64,000 nt of DNA from Neobacillus cucumis (GTDB taxonomy: Bacteria; Bacillota; Bacilli; Bacillales_B; DSM-18226). The stretch lies in the NCBI RefSeq assembly GCF_016107705.1, contig NZ_JAEHGC010000002.1, positions 186,001 to 250,000 on the forward strand. The letters are read 5' to 3'. Shown here piece after piece: positions 1 through 8,481 of the stretch. The notes below the pieces were generated by a model. The model was not told where the DNA came from, did not search any database, and was given only the letters and a program-made list of their open reading frames with translations. The stretch's first letter is position 1, and each line of letters begins with the position of its first letter. A program made the position numbers and the translations under genes.

Positions 1-462
1 TCTTGGCTCTTTGCCCTAGGTTTTGTCATCCTTTGTGGAATTCTATCTGATAAAACAAAGCGTCCAAGCTTACTTGCAACCATTTTATTTGTATTAACTG
101 CATTATTTTTAACGATTGCCATTTTGACTCGACAACCTGTCATAGCAGGTGTCTGTATGGGCTTAGCAATGGGAGCTCAAGGCGGTGTCTTCCATTTAAG
201 TAATTTATTTATTGTCAAATTTTCAACTCCTGAAACGGCAGGACGTGCAGCGGGTTTAATGGGCTTCACGAATATTCTCGGCGGCTTTTCAAGCTATATA
301 ATGGGTTGGATGGTGGATCTATCTCATGGAGATTTTGGCCCATCAATTTTGATGTTAATCATTACTGCATCACTTGGAATTGTTGCATACCTATTTACAT
401 TGAAAAGAGAAGCAGAGGAACTAAAAATTGAAAAATTATCTCGCAAACAAGTAACGGCATAA
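1..462 (+). CDS. MFS transporter, C-terminal half (partial)
   Basis: The frame is open from the first base, so the gene begins before the window; only about 153 residues are visible. They contain a short basic loop (SDKTKRP) followed by hydrophobic spans typical of the last transmembrane helices of a major facilitator transporter, with glycine-rich segments such as GLAMGAQGG and a charged C-terminal tail. It lies 162 bp before the ring-oxidation operon on the same strand. It may be an uptake carrier for that pathway's substrate, but this is inference from position. The first TTG inside the fragment is not the real start. Confidence 0.8.
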   Translation, partial: SWLFALGFVILCGILSDKTKRPSLLATILFVLTALFLTIAILTRQPVIAGVCMGLAMGAQGGVFHLSNLFIVKFSTPETAGRAAGLMGFTNILGGFSSYIMGWMVDLSHGDFGPSILMLIITASLGIVAYLFTLKREAEELKIEKLSRKQVTA

Positions 463-532
463 AATCCCCGAATTTTATGCTTTGTGTTACCTATACAAAA
501 CATATTTTTATATTTAAAAATTTCTCAATATT

Positions 533-549
533 TATAATTGACAATTATA
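533..549. promoter_or_regulatory. Palindromic operator over the -35 box
   Basis: TATAATTG-A-CAATTATA is a perfect 8-bp inverted repeat around one central base. It covers the -35 hexamer of the operon promoter, the usual place for a repressor to block RNA polymerase. The size and symmetry fit a MarR-, TetR- or GntR-type dimer, but no regulator gene is adjacent in this window. Confidence 0.6.
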
Positions 550-566
550 GTGTTGGGATTTAATAT
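538..566 (+). promoter_or_regulatory. Sigma-A promoter of the ring-oxidation operon
   Basis: The -35 box TTGACA (538-543) and the -10 box TAATAT (561-566) are separated by exactly 17 bp. Transcription should start near 573, giving a leader of about 50 nt before the AAGGAG ribosome site at 609-614 and the ATG at 625. Confidence 0.8.
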
Positions 567-624
567 TAAATTATAAAGAAAACAATGTTTCAAATATAAA
601 ACATAAATAAGGAGTGTTATAAAA

Positions 625-1161
625 ATGACTTCTGAAAAATTTGATTTAGCTGGGTTCGAAAAAAAATATGTTGCTAGACTAAAAGATCGTACTCTAGATT
701 GGAACGTTTTAAAGTTCCAAGAAGAAATTGATCCATCTTACAAGAGAGCGCAAATGAGATACATCGGCCGAGGTGCTACAGCTAACAATGATGCAAATGT
801 AATCGAGGCTGAACACTTTACATTAAGCACAATGGTTCTACCCGCAGGATGCCAAGGTCCGCTTCACTTGCATGATGATGTTGAAGAAGTATTCTTTGTA
901 ATCAAAGGAAGTATCACTGCACTTATTCAAGAAGAAGGCGCCGATGAAGTTCATGAAATCGTTTTAAATGAAAGGGATTGCATCAGCTCTCCTCCTGGGG
1001 TATACCGCGGACTTCGAAATGACAGCGATGAAGAAGCATTGATGCTTGTTATGCTGGGAGCTGTTAAGCCAAATCTTCCAACCTATCCAAAAGGAAGCGC
1101 GTTAGAAGAACTTCGAATTCAACGTGCAAAGGAAAGAGAAGCAATCATTAACGGAAAATAA
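625..1161 (+). CDS. Cupin-domain protein, first gene of ring-oxidation operon
   Basis: A 178-residue single-cupin protein. The first cupin motif is clear: H81, H83 and E88 in a G-x5-HxH-x4-E-x6-G layout ending at G95. In the second motif (PPGVYRGLRN, about 123-132) the usual metal-binding histidine is replaced by R128, so only three of the four standard ligands remain. A three-ligand cupin can still bind iron or manganese, but it may instead be a sensor or an isomerase-type protein. It has a good ribosome site 10 bases before the ATG and is the first gene after the strong regulated promoter. Its function in the pathway is not known. Confidence 0.85.
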   Translation: MTSEKFDLAGFEKKYVARLKDRTLDWNVLKFQEEIDPSYKRAQMRYIGRGATANNDANVIEAEHFTLSTMVLPAGCQGPLHLHDDVEEVFFVIKGSITALIQEEGADEVHEIVLNERDCISSPPGVYRGLRNDSDEEALMLVMLGAVKPNLPTYPKGSALEELRIQRAKEREAIINGK

Positions 1162-1200
1162 ATTTAAAAATGGGCGATGTTTCAAAAGCTTAAACATACT

Positions 1201-1256
1201 CCCTGATTGATTGACAGGGATGGTCCTCTTTAATAACATGCGGGATCATCCTTGTC
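1201..1256 (+). other. Two competing RNA hairpins after the cupin gene
   Basis: A 14-bp stem with two G-U pairs forms between 1213-1226 and 1243-1256 (loop 16 nt). A smaller stem (CCCTG 1201-1205 with CAGGG 1215-1219) shares bases with it, so the two exclude each other. There is no U-run after the large stem, so it is not an ordinary terminator. It may set mRNA stability or expression between the cupin gene and the rest of the operon. Confidence 0.45.
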
Positions 1257-1310
1257 TACTTTATAAACACATAGAATAGGGAAAAGCAGAGGAATAGTGG
1301 AGGTGGCATC

Positions 1311-2225
1311 ATGTTAGGAATCACACATTTAAGGCATATCGGATTAATTACACCGGTACTTAAGGAACAGGCCGATTTCTATGAAAAAATCTGGGGGCTC
1401 GATAAAGTAGCACAAGATGAGAATACGGTTTATTTTCGCGGGGCAGGACCTGAAAATCATATACTAAGTCTTCACGCAGGTGAAAAAAGAGGACTCCATC
1501 ATATTGCTTTTGGGATGGTTGATAAAAACGCAGTGGACCAAGCGGCAGAGGCTCTAGCTTCAAAAGGTATAAGGATCGTTGCGGAACCGGGATATTTAGA
1601 TGAAGAGGGTAAAGGTTATGGGCTGCGTTTTCTAGATCCGGAAAATCGTTGCATTGAATTATCCGCATGGGTAGAAATTCATACCTCGATTTGGAATAAG
1701 AAAAATGTTGACCCGGTAAAACTGAACCATGTCGTTATGAACACGAAAGATCTTGATATGATTACAGCATTTTATACAGATGTATTAGGGTTTAAGGTTA
1801 CCGACTGGAGTGAGCACCAAATGTCCTTCCTTCGCTGTAACAGAAAACATCATTCGATTGCCTTTAACCAAGATCAACATGCCTCTGTAAATCATATCGC
1901 CTATGAAGTCGATACTGTGGATGAGGTTATGAGAGGGATTGCGAATGTAAGAAAAGCGGGTTTCCAAGAACTTTGGGGTCCTGGCCGTCATGGTCCTGGA
2001 GATAATATTTTTTGCTACTTCCAAGACCCGGGAAAGTTTGTAATGGAATATACCTGCTATTTGGAAACAATTGAAGATGAATCAGAATGGAGAGCACGCG
2101 TCTGGAAACGTGTTCCACACCTAATGGATCAATGGGGTATTGCTGGCCCTCCAAAACCGGAAGCGCGGAAAGCGATGGCAGGCATTCCTGATCCAGGCTG
2201 GGCAGTTGTAAAGACGCTAGTTTAA
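1311..2225 (+). CDS. Extradiol ring-cleavage dioxygenase (catechol 2,3-dioxygenase type)
   Basis: A 304-residue type I extradiol dioxygenase with two vicinal-oxygen-chelate domains (about 5-120 and 135-250). The C-terminal, active domain has the expected Fe(II) ligands: H140 (LNHVV), H195 (VNHIAY) and E246 (FVMEYT). H181 and H227 match the family's second-shell catalytic histidines. Enzymes of this family open catechol-type rings next to the two hydroxyls (meta cleavage) using O2. It has a GGAGGTGG ribosome site just before the ATG and is followed after 22 bp by an SDR gene. With the Rieske dioxygenase downstream it supplies the ring-opening step. The substrate cannot be read from sequence. 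Confidence 0.92.
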   Translation: MLGITHLRHIGLITPVLKEQADFYEKIWGLDKVAQDENTVYFRGAGPENHILSLHAGEKRGLHHIAFGMVDKNAVDQAAEALASKGIRIVAEPGYLDEEGKGYGLRFLDPENRCIELSAWVEIHTSIWNKKNVDPVKLNHVVMNTKDLDMITAFYTDVLGFKVTDWSEHQMSFLRCNRKHHSIAFNQDQHASVNHIAYEVDTVDEVMRGIANVRKAGFQELWGPGRHGPGDNIFCYFQDPGKFVMEYTCYLETIEDESEWRARVWKRVPHLMDQWGIAGPPKPEARKAMAGIPDPGWAVVKTLV

Positions 2226-2247
2226 AGGTTTTAGCAAAAGGGGTGTC

Positions 2248-3042
2248 ATGATGGATTTAGGACTAAAAGATAAGGTAGCAGTAATAATGGGCGGCACATC
2301 TGGGGTTGGTTTAAAAACAGCAGAAATGTTTTTACAAGAAGGTGCCAAAGTAGCCGTATGCGGCAGAAATGCAGAGCGGAAAGAAAAAGCATATGATCAT
2401 CTATTAAAATTTGGGTCGGCAGAATCCATTTATTCCGCTACCTGTGACGTAACAAATAAAGAAGATGTTAATCATTTTATCGAAGGTACAGCCTCCTTTT
2501 TTGGTGGTATCGATATCCTCGTAAATGCAGCAGGCCAAAGCGTCATGGGACATTTCTTCGATGTCACTGATGAGCAATGGGAGCAGCAAATTCAATTAAA
2601 ATATTTTGCTATCATTTATGCCGTAAAGGCTGTTCATCCATATTTAGTGAATCGAGGCGGTGGCAGAATCATCAATATCAATGCCACCTTAGCGAAAGAA
2701 CCAGAAAGACATATGATTGCGACTGCGGCAACACGAGCTGGCCTTTTAAATTTAAGTAAAACCTTATCGCAGGAGCTGGCTTCAGATAATATTTTAGTCA
2801 ATTCAGTGAGTCTTGGTTTAATTCGAACGGATCAATGGGAGCGAAGAAGAATGAAAAATGCTCCTGATATGAAAGCTGAAGACTATTATGCAGACTTAGC
2901 GAAAAAGAGAAATATCCCGTTAGGTAGAGTAGGGGAAGCAGAAGAAGTAGCGAGTGTGATTTTATTTCTAGCTTCCAGCAAAGCAAGCTATGTAGCGGGT
3001 TCAACAATTGAAACAGCTGGAGCGCTGGGGAAAGCGCTTTAA
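2248..3042 (+). CDS. SDR-fold protein lacking the catalytic tetrad
   Basis: A 264-residue short-chain dehydrogenase fold. The cofactor loop is present (GGTSGVG, 15-21) and so is NAAG (93-96). The Asn-Ser-Tyr-Lys tetrad is not: the Asn position is Q116, the Ser region reads INATLAK, and the YxxxK motif is replaced by T159 and R163 (IATAATRAG). It may bind NAD(P) but should not catalyse ordinary SDR chemistry; it could have a different reaction or a structural role. It lies between the extradiol dioxygenase and the ThDP enzyme with short gaps. The ATG at 2248 follows an AAAGGGG-type site; the next codon is also ATG. A second SDR in this operon (9035-9823) is canonical. Confidence 0.88.
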   Translation: MMDLGLKDKVAVIMGGTSGVGLKTAEMFLQEGAKVAVCGRNAERKEKAYDHLLKFGSAESIYSATCDVTNKEDVNHFIEGTASFFGGIDILVNAAGQSVMGHFFDVTDEQWEQQIQLKYFAIIYAVKAVHPYLVNRGGGRIININATLAKEPERHMIATAATRAGLLNLSKTLSQELASDNILVNSVSLGLIRTDQWERRRMKNAPDMKAEDYYADLAKKRNIPLGRVGEAEEVASVILFLASSKASYVAGSTIETAGALGKAL

Positions 3043-3063
3043 TAATAGATAAAGGCGGAATAA

Positions 3064-4755
3064 ATGATGAGTGAGCAAAAACAAATGGAATTTACTACAG
3101 CTGATGCGGTCGTAAAAGAACTTGTACGTGCTGGTGTGGAGGTAGCATTTGGAATTGTCAGCATCCACAATATGCCAATCTATGATGCCATTCTTCGAGA
3201 GGGTAGTATTCACTTAGTATGTTCCCGCGGTGAAAGCGGTGCAGCCAATATGGCAGATGGATATGCCAGGGCATCAGGAAAATTGGGAGTGGTCATTACA
3301 AGTACTGGGACAGGAGCAGGAAATGCTGCGGGTTCTTTAATTGAAGCATGGGCAGCTGGAGTTCCTGTTCTTCATTTAACAGGTGAGGTAGCTTCTCCAT
3401 ATCTTGGGACAGGAAGAGGCTACATCCATGAGTGTAAAGATCAGTTGTCAATGATGGAAGGAGCTTCTAAGAAGGCGATTCGCTTGAGAAGACCTGAGCA
3501 GGCAGCCGCGGTTGTCAGACAAGCAATCCAGGATGCGTTTGCTTATCCATCCGGACCGGTAACACTTGAAATTCCGATTGATTTTCAATCTGCTATTATA
3601 CCAAATCATTCAATAGAAGAAATTAAAACAATTGCTCCTGCCAATCAAACGATTCCATCCGTCCCAGAAGAGGTTGTAACGAAAATTAAGAATGCTCGCC
3701 GTCCAGTTATTTGGGCTGGCGGAGGTGTGATTACATCAGGTGCAACTAAAGAAGTTCAGGAGCTGGCTGAAAAAATTGGTGCAGCCGTGGTTACAAGTCA
3801 ATCTGGGAAAGGAAGTATTCCAGAAGATCATCCACAATGTATCGGTCATTTCGCCGCATATGAGTTGACTAAAAATTTAATAAAAGACGCTGATTTATTA
3901 ATTAGTATTGGGGTGCGGTTTAGAGGAAACGAAACCTCGAACTGGAAGGTTACCGTTCCTGGAGAACATATTTCCATTGATGCGGACTTTCATGCAGTCA
4001 ATCGAAACTATGAAGCTACTTATAGTTTAGTAGGGGATGCCAAGCATATCCTCCAGGCATTAAATCAAGGAGTATCTAAAACTGTGGTTAATCCAGATCC
4101 TGCATACTTAGACGAAGTGCAGTCTGTACGGGAAGAATTACGTTCCCAGTTAAGAGCAACACTTGGACCATACGAACAAATCCTTGACGGAATGCGCAAA
4201 GTAATGCCTCGAAACACTATTTTAGTCCGAGATGTCACCGTTCAGGCAAATGTTTGGGGAAGCCGATTATTTGAAATTTATGAACCAAGAACATCGATTC
4301 ATGCATCAGGTGGTGGAATTGGGCAGGGTCTGCCAACTGCAATTGGTGCGCAAATGAACGATAAAAATCGCCCTGTCGTACTTATGGCTGGTGATGGCGG
4401 TTTTATGGTCAATGTTGGGGAGATGGCAACTGCCGCTCAGGAAAAATTGCCAATGATCATTGTTCTATTTGATGATGCCGGATATGGCGTCCTAAGGAAT
4501 ATTCAAAGTGCTGCCTATGGCCGTCAGGTTGCGGTGGATTTAATGAGTCCGGACTTTGTGCTATTAGCTCAATCTATGGGATTTGATGCTGCTCGAATCG
4601 GTTCTCCGGCAGAATTTGTAACCGAGCTTGAAAAGGCTGTAAACACAAAAAATCCTACCATGATTGTTGTTGATATGGAAGCGGTTGGACCAATGGCAAA
4701 ACCATTTGGAGGACCTCCGGGAGCAGCAGAAGCGTTCAAACCGAAAAAGTTGTAA
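3064..4755 (+). CDS. Thiamine-diphosphate enzyme (acetolactate synthase / benzoylformate decarboxylase family)
   Basis: A 563-residue three-domain ThDP enzyme. E57 (RGESGAANMADGYAR) is the conserved glutamate that activates the cofactor. The ThDP/Mg motif starts at GDG 443-445 and ends at FDDAGYG (D470, D471), where family members usually have NN or ND. Family members decarboxylate 2-oxo acids or join them to a second molecule. As the next gene is an aldehyde dehydrogenase, a 2-oxo acid decarboxylase making an aldehyde is one reasonable reading; a carboligase acting on ring-cleavage products is another. A true biosynthetic acetolactate synthase is unlikely in this context. It starts 21 bp after the SDR gene. 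Confidence 0.88.
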   Translation: MMSEQKQMEFTTADAVVKELVRAGVEVAFGIVSIHNMPIYDAILREGSIHLVCSRGESGAANMADGYARASGKLGVVITSTGTGAGNAAGSLIEAWAAGVPVLHLTGEVASPYLGTGRGYIHECKDQLSMMEGASKKAIRLRRPEQAAAVVRQAIQDAFAYPSGPVTLEIPIDFQSAIIPNHSIEEIKTIAPANQTIPSVPEEVVTKIKNARRPVIWAGGGVITSGATKEVQELAEKIGAAVVTSQSGKGSIPEDHPQCIGHFAAYELTKNLIKDADLLISIGVRFRGNETSNWKVTVPGEHISIDADFHAVNRNYEATYSLVGDAKHILQALNQGVSKTVVNPDPAYLDEVQSVREELRSQLRATLGPYEQILDGMRKVMPRNTILVRDVTVQANVWGSRLFEIYEPRTSIHASGGGIGQGLPTAIGAQMNDKNRPVVLMAGDGGFMVNVGEMATAAQEKLPMIIVLFDDAGYGVLRNIQSAAYGRQVAVDLMSPDFVLLAQSMGFDAARIGSPAEFVTELEKAVNTKNPTMIVVDMEAVGPMAKPFGGPPGAAEAFKPKKL

Positions 4756-4767
4756 GGAGGAATTGAA

Positions 4768-6213
4768 GTGATATCAACACACCCATCTGTATCAGGTAAA
4801 TATCTTATTGGCGGCAAGTGGTTTCAAACGGAAAAAACGGCTAATGTCATCAATCCAGCCAATCATAATGAAGTAGTCGGTGAAGTGGCGATTTGTTCAA
4901 AAAATGAAGTAGATTTAGCAGTAGAAACCGCTGCTAAGGCATATGAAAGCTGGTCTCAAAGTGAAATTGAGGATCGGGCACACCGCATGAAAATGGCAGC
5001 AGAAGAAATCAAAACAATTGTAGAAGAGAATGTTTCACTTCTTGTTCGGGAGAATGGAAAAGCATTAGTGGAAGCGAAAAAAGATTTGCTCCGCTGTTCA
5101 GATATTATGATTCAAGGTGCTGAAGAATTATTAGAATGGTGGAAACCTGAAAGCTTACCTGGGAATCAGAAGGTACAGATTCGCAAGCGTCCGCGGGGAG
5201 TGGCTGCCATCATTTCACCTTGGAATTCGCCTATGATTCTTACGTTCAAACGCGTGATTCCAGCTGTATTAACAGGAAACTCAGTGGTTGTGAAGCCGGC
5301 GACGAGCTGTCCTTTGACGATCATGACTTTCTTAAAAGTAGTCGCATCCCATTTCCCAGATGGTGTGATTAATGTGGTAACGGGCTCAGGCGCTGTGATT
5401 GGAGATGCGCTTTGCACTGACCCTAGGGTTCGTACCATCGCTTTTGTTGGAAGTACAGAGACGGGTAAAGAAATTATCCGCGCTGCTTCTGGGACAGTTA
5501 AAAAACTTTATATGGAACTTGGCGGTAATGATGCTGCGATTGTTCTACCTGATGCTAATTTGGATGAAGCAGCCATTAAGCGCCTTCGTTTCGGAGTTTT
5601 ACGTGCTGCGGGGCAGGTTTGCTCAGCGATTAAAAGAATCTATGTACACGAATCCAGATACGATGAAGTAGTTGAAAAATTAAAGAAAGAATTCAGCCAT
5701 ATCCGAGTTGGAAATGGAATTCAACCAGATGTTGAGATGGGTCCTTTAAATAATAAATCGCAATATGACTATGTAAAAGGTTTAATTAAACGCGCAGAAG
5801 ACTCAGGTGCAAATGTTATTACCGGCGGGATTCAATTAGATCCGGAATCCTGGGAGCAAGGCTATTATATTTTACCTACTATTATTACCGGTGTAGATCA
5901 GCAAAGTGAAGTTGTCCGTGCCGAACAATTTGGTCCAGTGATTCCAATTCTACCTTTCTCTGATGTGGATGAAGCAATTCGGCTTGCGAACGATAGTGAA
6001 TTTGGTTTAAGAGCATCTGTTTGGACAGAGGACGAAGAGCTCGCAGCGACAATAGCAGACCGTTTAGAGGCAGGAGCAGTTTTCCATAATAACCATACCA
6101 TCTTCCAAGATCTTCATTTAGATTTCCCTGGCCTTAAAGAAAGCGGATTATCCCGTGAAGTAAGACATTGCGGCTTGGAATATTTCGCAGACTCATATGG
6201 ATTTGCGAACTAA
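4768..6213 (+). CDS. NAD(P)-dependent aldehyde dehydrogenase
   Basis: A 481-residue aldehyde dehydrogenase with the full set of family residues: N153 in PWNSP, the cofactor loop FVGSTETG (226-233), the general base E250 in MELGG and the nucleophile C285 in AAGQVCS. It starts with GTG after an AAGGAGG site 12 bp behind the ThDP gene and should be translated with it. Likely substrates are an aldehyde from the ThDP enzyme or a semialdehyde made by the extradiol dioxygenase, as with 2-hydroxymuconic semialdehyde dehydrogenase. Sequence alone does not choose between these. Confidence 0.93.
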   Translation: MISTHPSVSGKYLIGGKWFQTEKTANVINPANHNEVVGEVAICSKNEVDLAVETAAKAYESWSQSEIEDRAHRMKMAAEEIKTIVEENVSLLVRENGKALVEAKKDLLRCSDIMIQGAEELLEWWKPESLPGNQKVQIRKRPRGVAAIISPWNSPMILTFKRVIPAVLTGNSVVVKPATSCPLTIMTFLKVVASHFPDGVINVVTGSGAVIGDALCTDPRVRTIAFVGSTETGKEIIRAASGTVKKLYMELGGNDAAIVLPDANLDEAAIKRLRFGVLRAAGQVCSAIKRIYVHESRYDEVVEKLKKEFSHIRVGNGIQPDVEMGPLNNKSQYDYVKGLIKRAEDSGANVITGGIQLDPESWEQGYYILPTIITGVDQQSEVVRAEQFGPVIPILPFSDVDEAIRLANDSEFGLRASVWTEDEELAATIADRLEAGAVFHNNHTIFQDLHLDFPGLKESGLSREVRHCGLEYFADSYGFAN

Positions 6214-6228
6214 TAGGGGGAATATTAA

Positions 6229-7011
6229 ATGAGAATTGGGTTAATTGGAGGAGGAAACATTGGGAAGTTCCTCCTCCAGAGCATCAATATTGAGGGGCTT
6301 TTGCCAAACTCAAAAATTGTTGGACTTTATACAAGGAATGAAATTTCCGCAAAGCAATTGGCCGAACAATACAGCACGGAACGCTTTTCAACGATGCAAT
6401 CACTTATAAAATCAAATGTAGATGTGATTATCGAAGCAGCTACCTTGCAAGTGGCTAGAGACATTGCTTTACCTACCCTCGAAAGTGGGAAAGACCTAGT
6501 ATTAAGCAGTGTTGGAGCACTTGCTGATGTGGATTTTTATCAGAGCCTTGAAAAAATATGCCATCAAAAAGGCACAAAAATTTATTTACCTTCCGGTGCG
6601 ATAGGCGGATTGGATGTTCTTAAAGCAGCAAAATCGATAGGGGAACTTGAATCTGTTTCCATTATTACGAGAAAACCACCCCAAGCATTGCCGGGGGCAC
6701 CAATAGACCGTGAACATGTAATGTTCGAAGGTTCAGCTGCAGATGCAATTGAATTATTCCCGAAAAATATTAATGTTTCCATTATCTTATCTTTAGCCGG
6801 TCTGGGACCGAAGCATACTAGCGTCAAAATTATCTCTGATCCTGGAGTAGAAAAAAATAATCATATAATAGAAGCAACTGGATCCTTCGGGAAGTTAACC
6901 TTACAAGTGGAAAACAACCCGATGCCAAATAATCCAAAAACCAGCTATCTAGCTGCATTAAGTGTCCTATCATCATTGAAAAATAAAGATGCCTCTATTC
7001 TAGTTGGATAA
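6229..7011 (+). CDS. L-aspartate dehydrogenase-like oxidoreductase (DUF108 family)
   Basis: A 260-residue protein with an N-terminal Rossmann motif (GLIGGGNIG) and the family's C-terminal signature: LPSGAIGGLD, a DPGVEKNNH segment carrying the conserved histidine, and NPKTSYLAALS. Characterised relatives convert aspartate to iminoaspartate with NAD(P). Here there is no NAD-biosynthesis gene nearby, and the gene is inside an aromatic-oxidation operon, 15 bp after the aldehyde dehydrogenase. It may act on an imine or an amino acid released from a nitrogen-containing aromatic, but this is inference. Confidence 0.82.
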   Translation: MRIGLIGGGNIGKFLLQSINIEGLLPNSKIVGLYTRNEISAKQLAEQYSTERFSTMQSLIKSNVDVIIEAATLQVARDIALPTLESGKDLVLSSVGALADVDFYQSLEKICHQKGTKIYLPSGAIGGLDVLKAAKSIGELESVSIITRKPPQALPGAPIDREHVMFEGSAADAIELFPKNINVSIILSLAGLGPKHTSVKIISDPGVEKNNHIIEATGSFGKLTLQVENNPMPNNPKTSYLAALSVLSSLKNKDASILVG

Positions 7012-7109
7012 ATGCTAAACTAATAACAGGGGATGTTCTTTTAATATAATAAAACTAATCGGGTAACCCATATATGAACGAAAGTCTAATACTTAGGGGG
7101 AATAAGCAG

Positions 7110-8414
7110 ATGTTAAAAACGAACGTGAATTTAGAAGAAATGTCGCAAAAAGAAGCAATCGAATACTTAAAAGAATCTGTACAACCCGAAATTGGAGCAA
7201 TTCCTGCTTATCTTTTAGGAGATCCCACTGTTTATGATATAGAACATAAAAAAGTCTTTTTAAAAACTTGGTTGTTCGTTGGTCATGAATCAGAAATTCC
7301 GAAAAAAAATGATTTCATTACAAGAGATGTAGCCGGTTATTCCGTTATTATTTCAAGAGGCGCTGATGGGGAGATCCGTGGCCTTTATAATATGTGTACA
7401 CACCGCGGGATGAAGCTTTGCCGTGCCGACGCCGGAAATAAAACAATGTTTACCTGTCCGTATCATGGTTTTAATTTTAAAAATAATGGCGATTGTGTCG
7501 GCGTTCCGTTGCAAAAAGATATTTACGGTGAGGATCTAGATAAATCGCGTCTTGGACTTTATAAAATTAGAATTGAATCCTATAAAGGACTTATGTTTGG
7601 AACATGGAATGAAGAAGCTGAACCTTTGGAAGAATTTTTAGGCGAGTTTAAATGGTATGTGGATATTTTGGCGGGTCGGGCAGAAATGGAAGTATTAGGG
7701 CCGCCGCAAAGATTCATCATTCATTCTAACTGGAAAATTGGAGCAGATAACTTTGTTGGTGATTCCTACCACACAATGGTTACACATGGATCCATTGCAA
7801 AATTAGGAATGGTTCCAAGCGCGACTTATTCTAAAAAGGGTTACCAAATTTATACTGAACATGGGCATGGTTTAAACCTTGGTACTCCGAATCCAGATTT
7901 TGCTTTTCCTGAGGAATTGAGAGAAGAGTATCAGTCCAATTTGACGAAAGAGCAATATGAAGTTTTATGTGATCTAAAAAATATGATCGGGAATATTTTT
8001 CCAAATCTTTCATTCTTAATTTCTCATACGAAGGTAAAAGGTCAGTTAATTTCAAATACATCTGTTCGACTTTGGAGACCAGTTGGTGTTGATAAGATGG
8101 AGGTTATTACCTGGTTCTTGGTAGAGAAGAACGCTTCAGAGGATTGGAAAAGACGCTCCCGTGAGTCCTTTGTTTTAACCTTCAGCCCATCTGGAATTTT
8201 TGAACAGGATGATACAGAGGTATTCACGGATATAACTGCAGCAGCATCAGGAGCTATGCCGCTCGTAAAACAACTTACTTTTAACTATACCATGGGCTTG
8301 CACAGAAAGCCTGTTGAAGATTTTACTGGTCCAGGTGTTGCTTTTGATGACAAGTTTACAGAGGCGAATCAAAGGAACTTCTATCGTTATTGGTTGGATT
8401 TGATGACGAAGTAG
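7110..8414 (+). CDS. Rieske ring-hydroxylating dioxygenase, alpha subunit
   Basis: A 434-residue catalytic subunit. The Rieske [2Fe-2S] site is C96-x-H98 and C116-x2-H119. The mononuclear iron site is H221 and H226 in GDSYHTMVTH, with the third carboxylate in EQDD (D367 or D368) and the bridging aspartate at D218 that passes electrons between neighbouring subunits. This matches naphthalene/biphenyl-type dioxygenases that add both atoms of O2 to an aromatic ring, giving a cis-dihydrodiol. The start at 7110 is preferred over an upstream in-frame ATG (7074) because the TAGGGGGAA ribosome site is at 7093-7101. No ferredoxin or reductase is encoded nearby. A TATAAT at 7045-7050 without a good -35 could be a weak internal promoter. 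Confidence 0.95.
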   Translation: MLKTNVNLEEMSQKEAIEYLKESVQPEIGAIPAYLLGDPTVYDIEHKKVFLKTWLFVGHESEIPKKNDFITRDVAGYSVIISRGADGEIRGLYNMCTHRGMKLCRADAGNKTMFTCPYHGFNFKNNGDCVGVPLQKDIYGEDLDKSRLGLYKIRIESYKGLMFGTWNEEAEPLEEFLGEFKWYVDILAGRAEMEVLGPPQRFIIHSNWKIGADNFVGDSYHTMVTHGSIAKLGMVPSATYSKKGYQIYTEHGHGLNLGTPNPDFAFPEELREEYQSNLTKEQYEVLCDLKNMIGNIFPNLSFLISHTKVKGQLISNTSVRLWRPVGVDKMEVITWFLVEKNASEDWKRRSRESFVLTFSPSGIFEQDDTEVFTDITAAASGAMPLVKQLTFNYTMGLHRKPVEDFTGPGVAFDDKFTEANQRNFYRYWLDLMTK

Positions 8415-8481
8415 TCCATCATGTTTGAATTATTTGGCAGGTTTTTAATGGAAGGGATTTCATTGATTGGGGGAATCAAGA

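Noticed and set aside
7022..7050. Internal promoter before the Rieske genes
   Set aside because: TATAAT at 7045 is good but the -35 region (AATAAC) is poor, so it is mentioned only within the gene entry.
7074..7109. Upstream ATG as start of the Rieske alpha subunit
   Set aside because: The TAGGGGGAA ribosome site lies downstream of it and fits ATG 7110.
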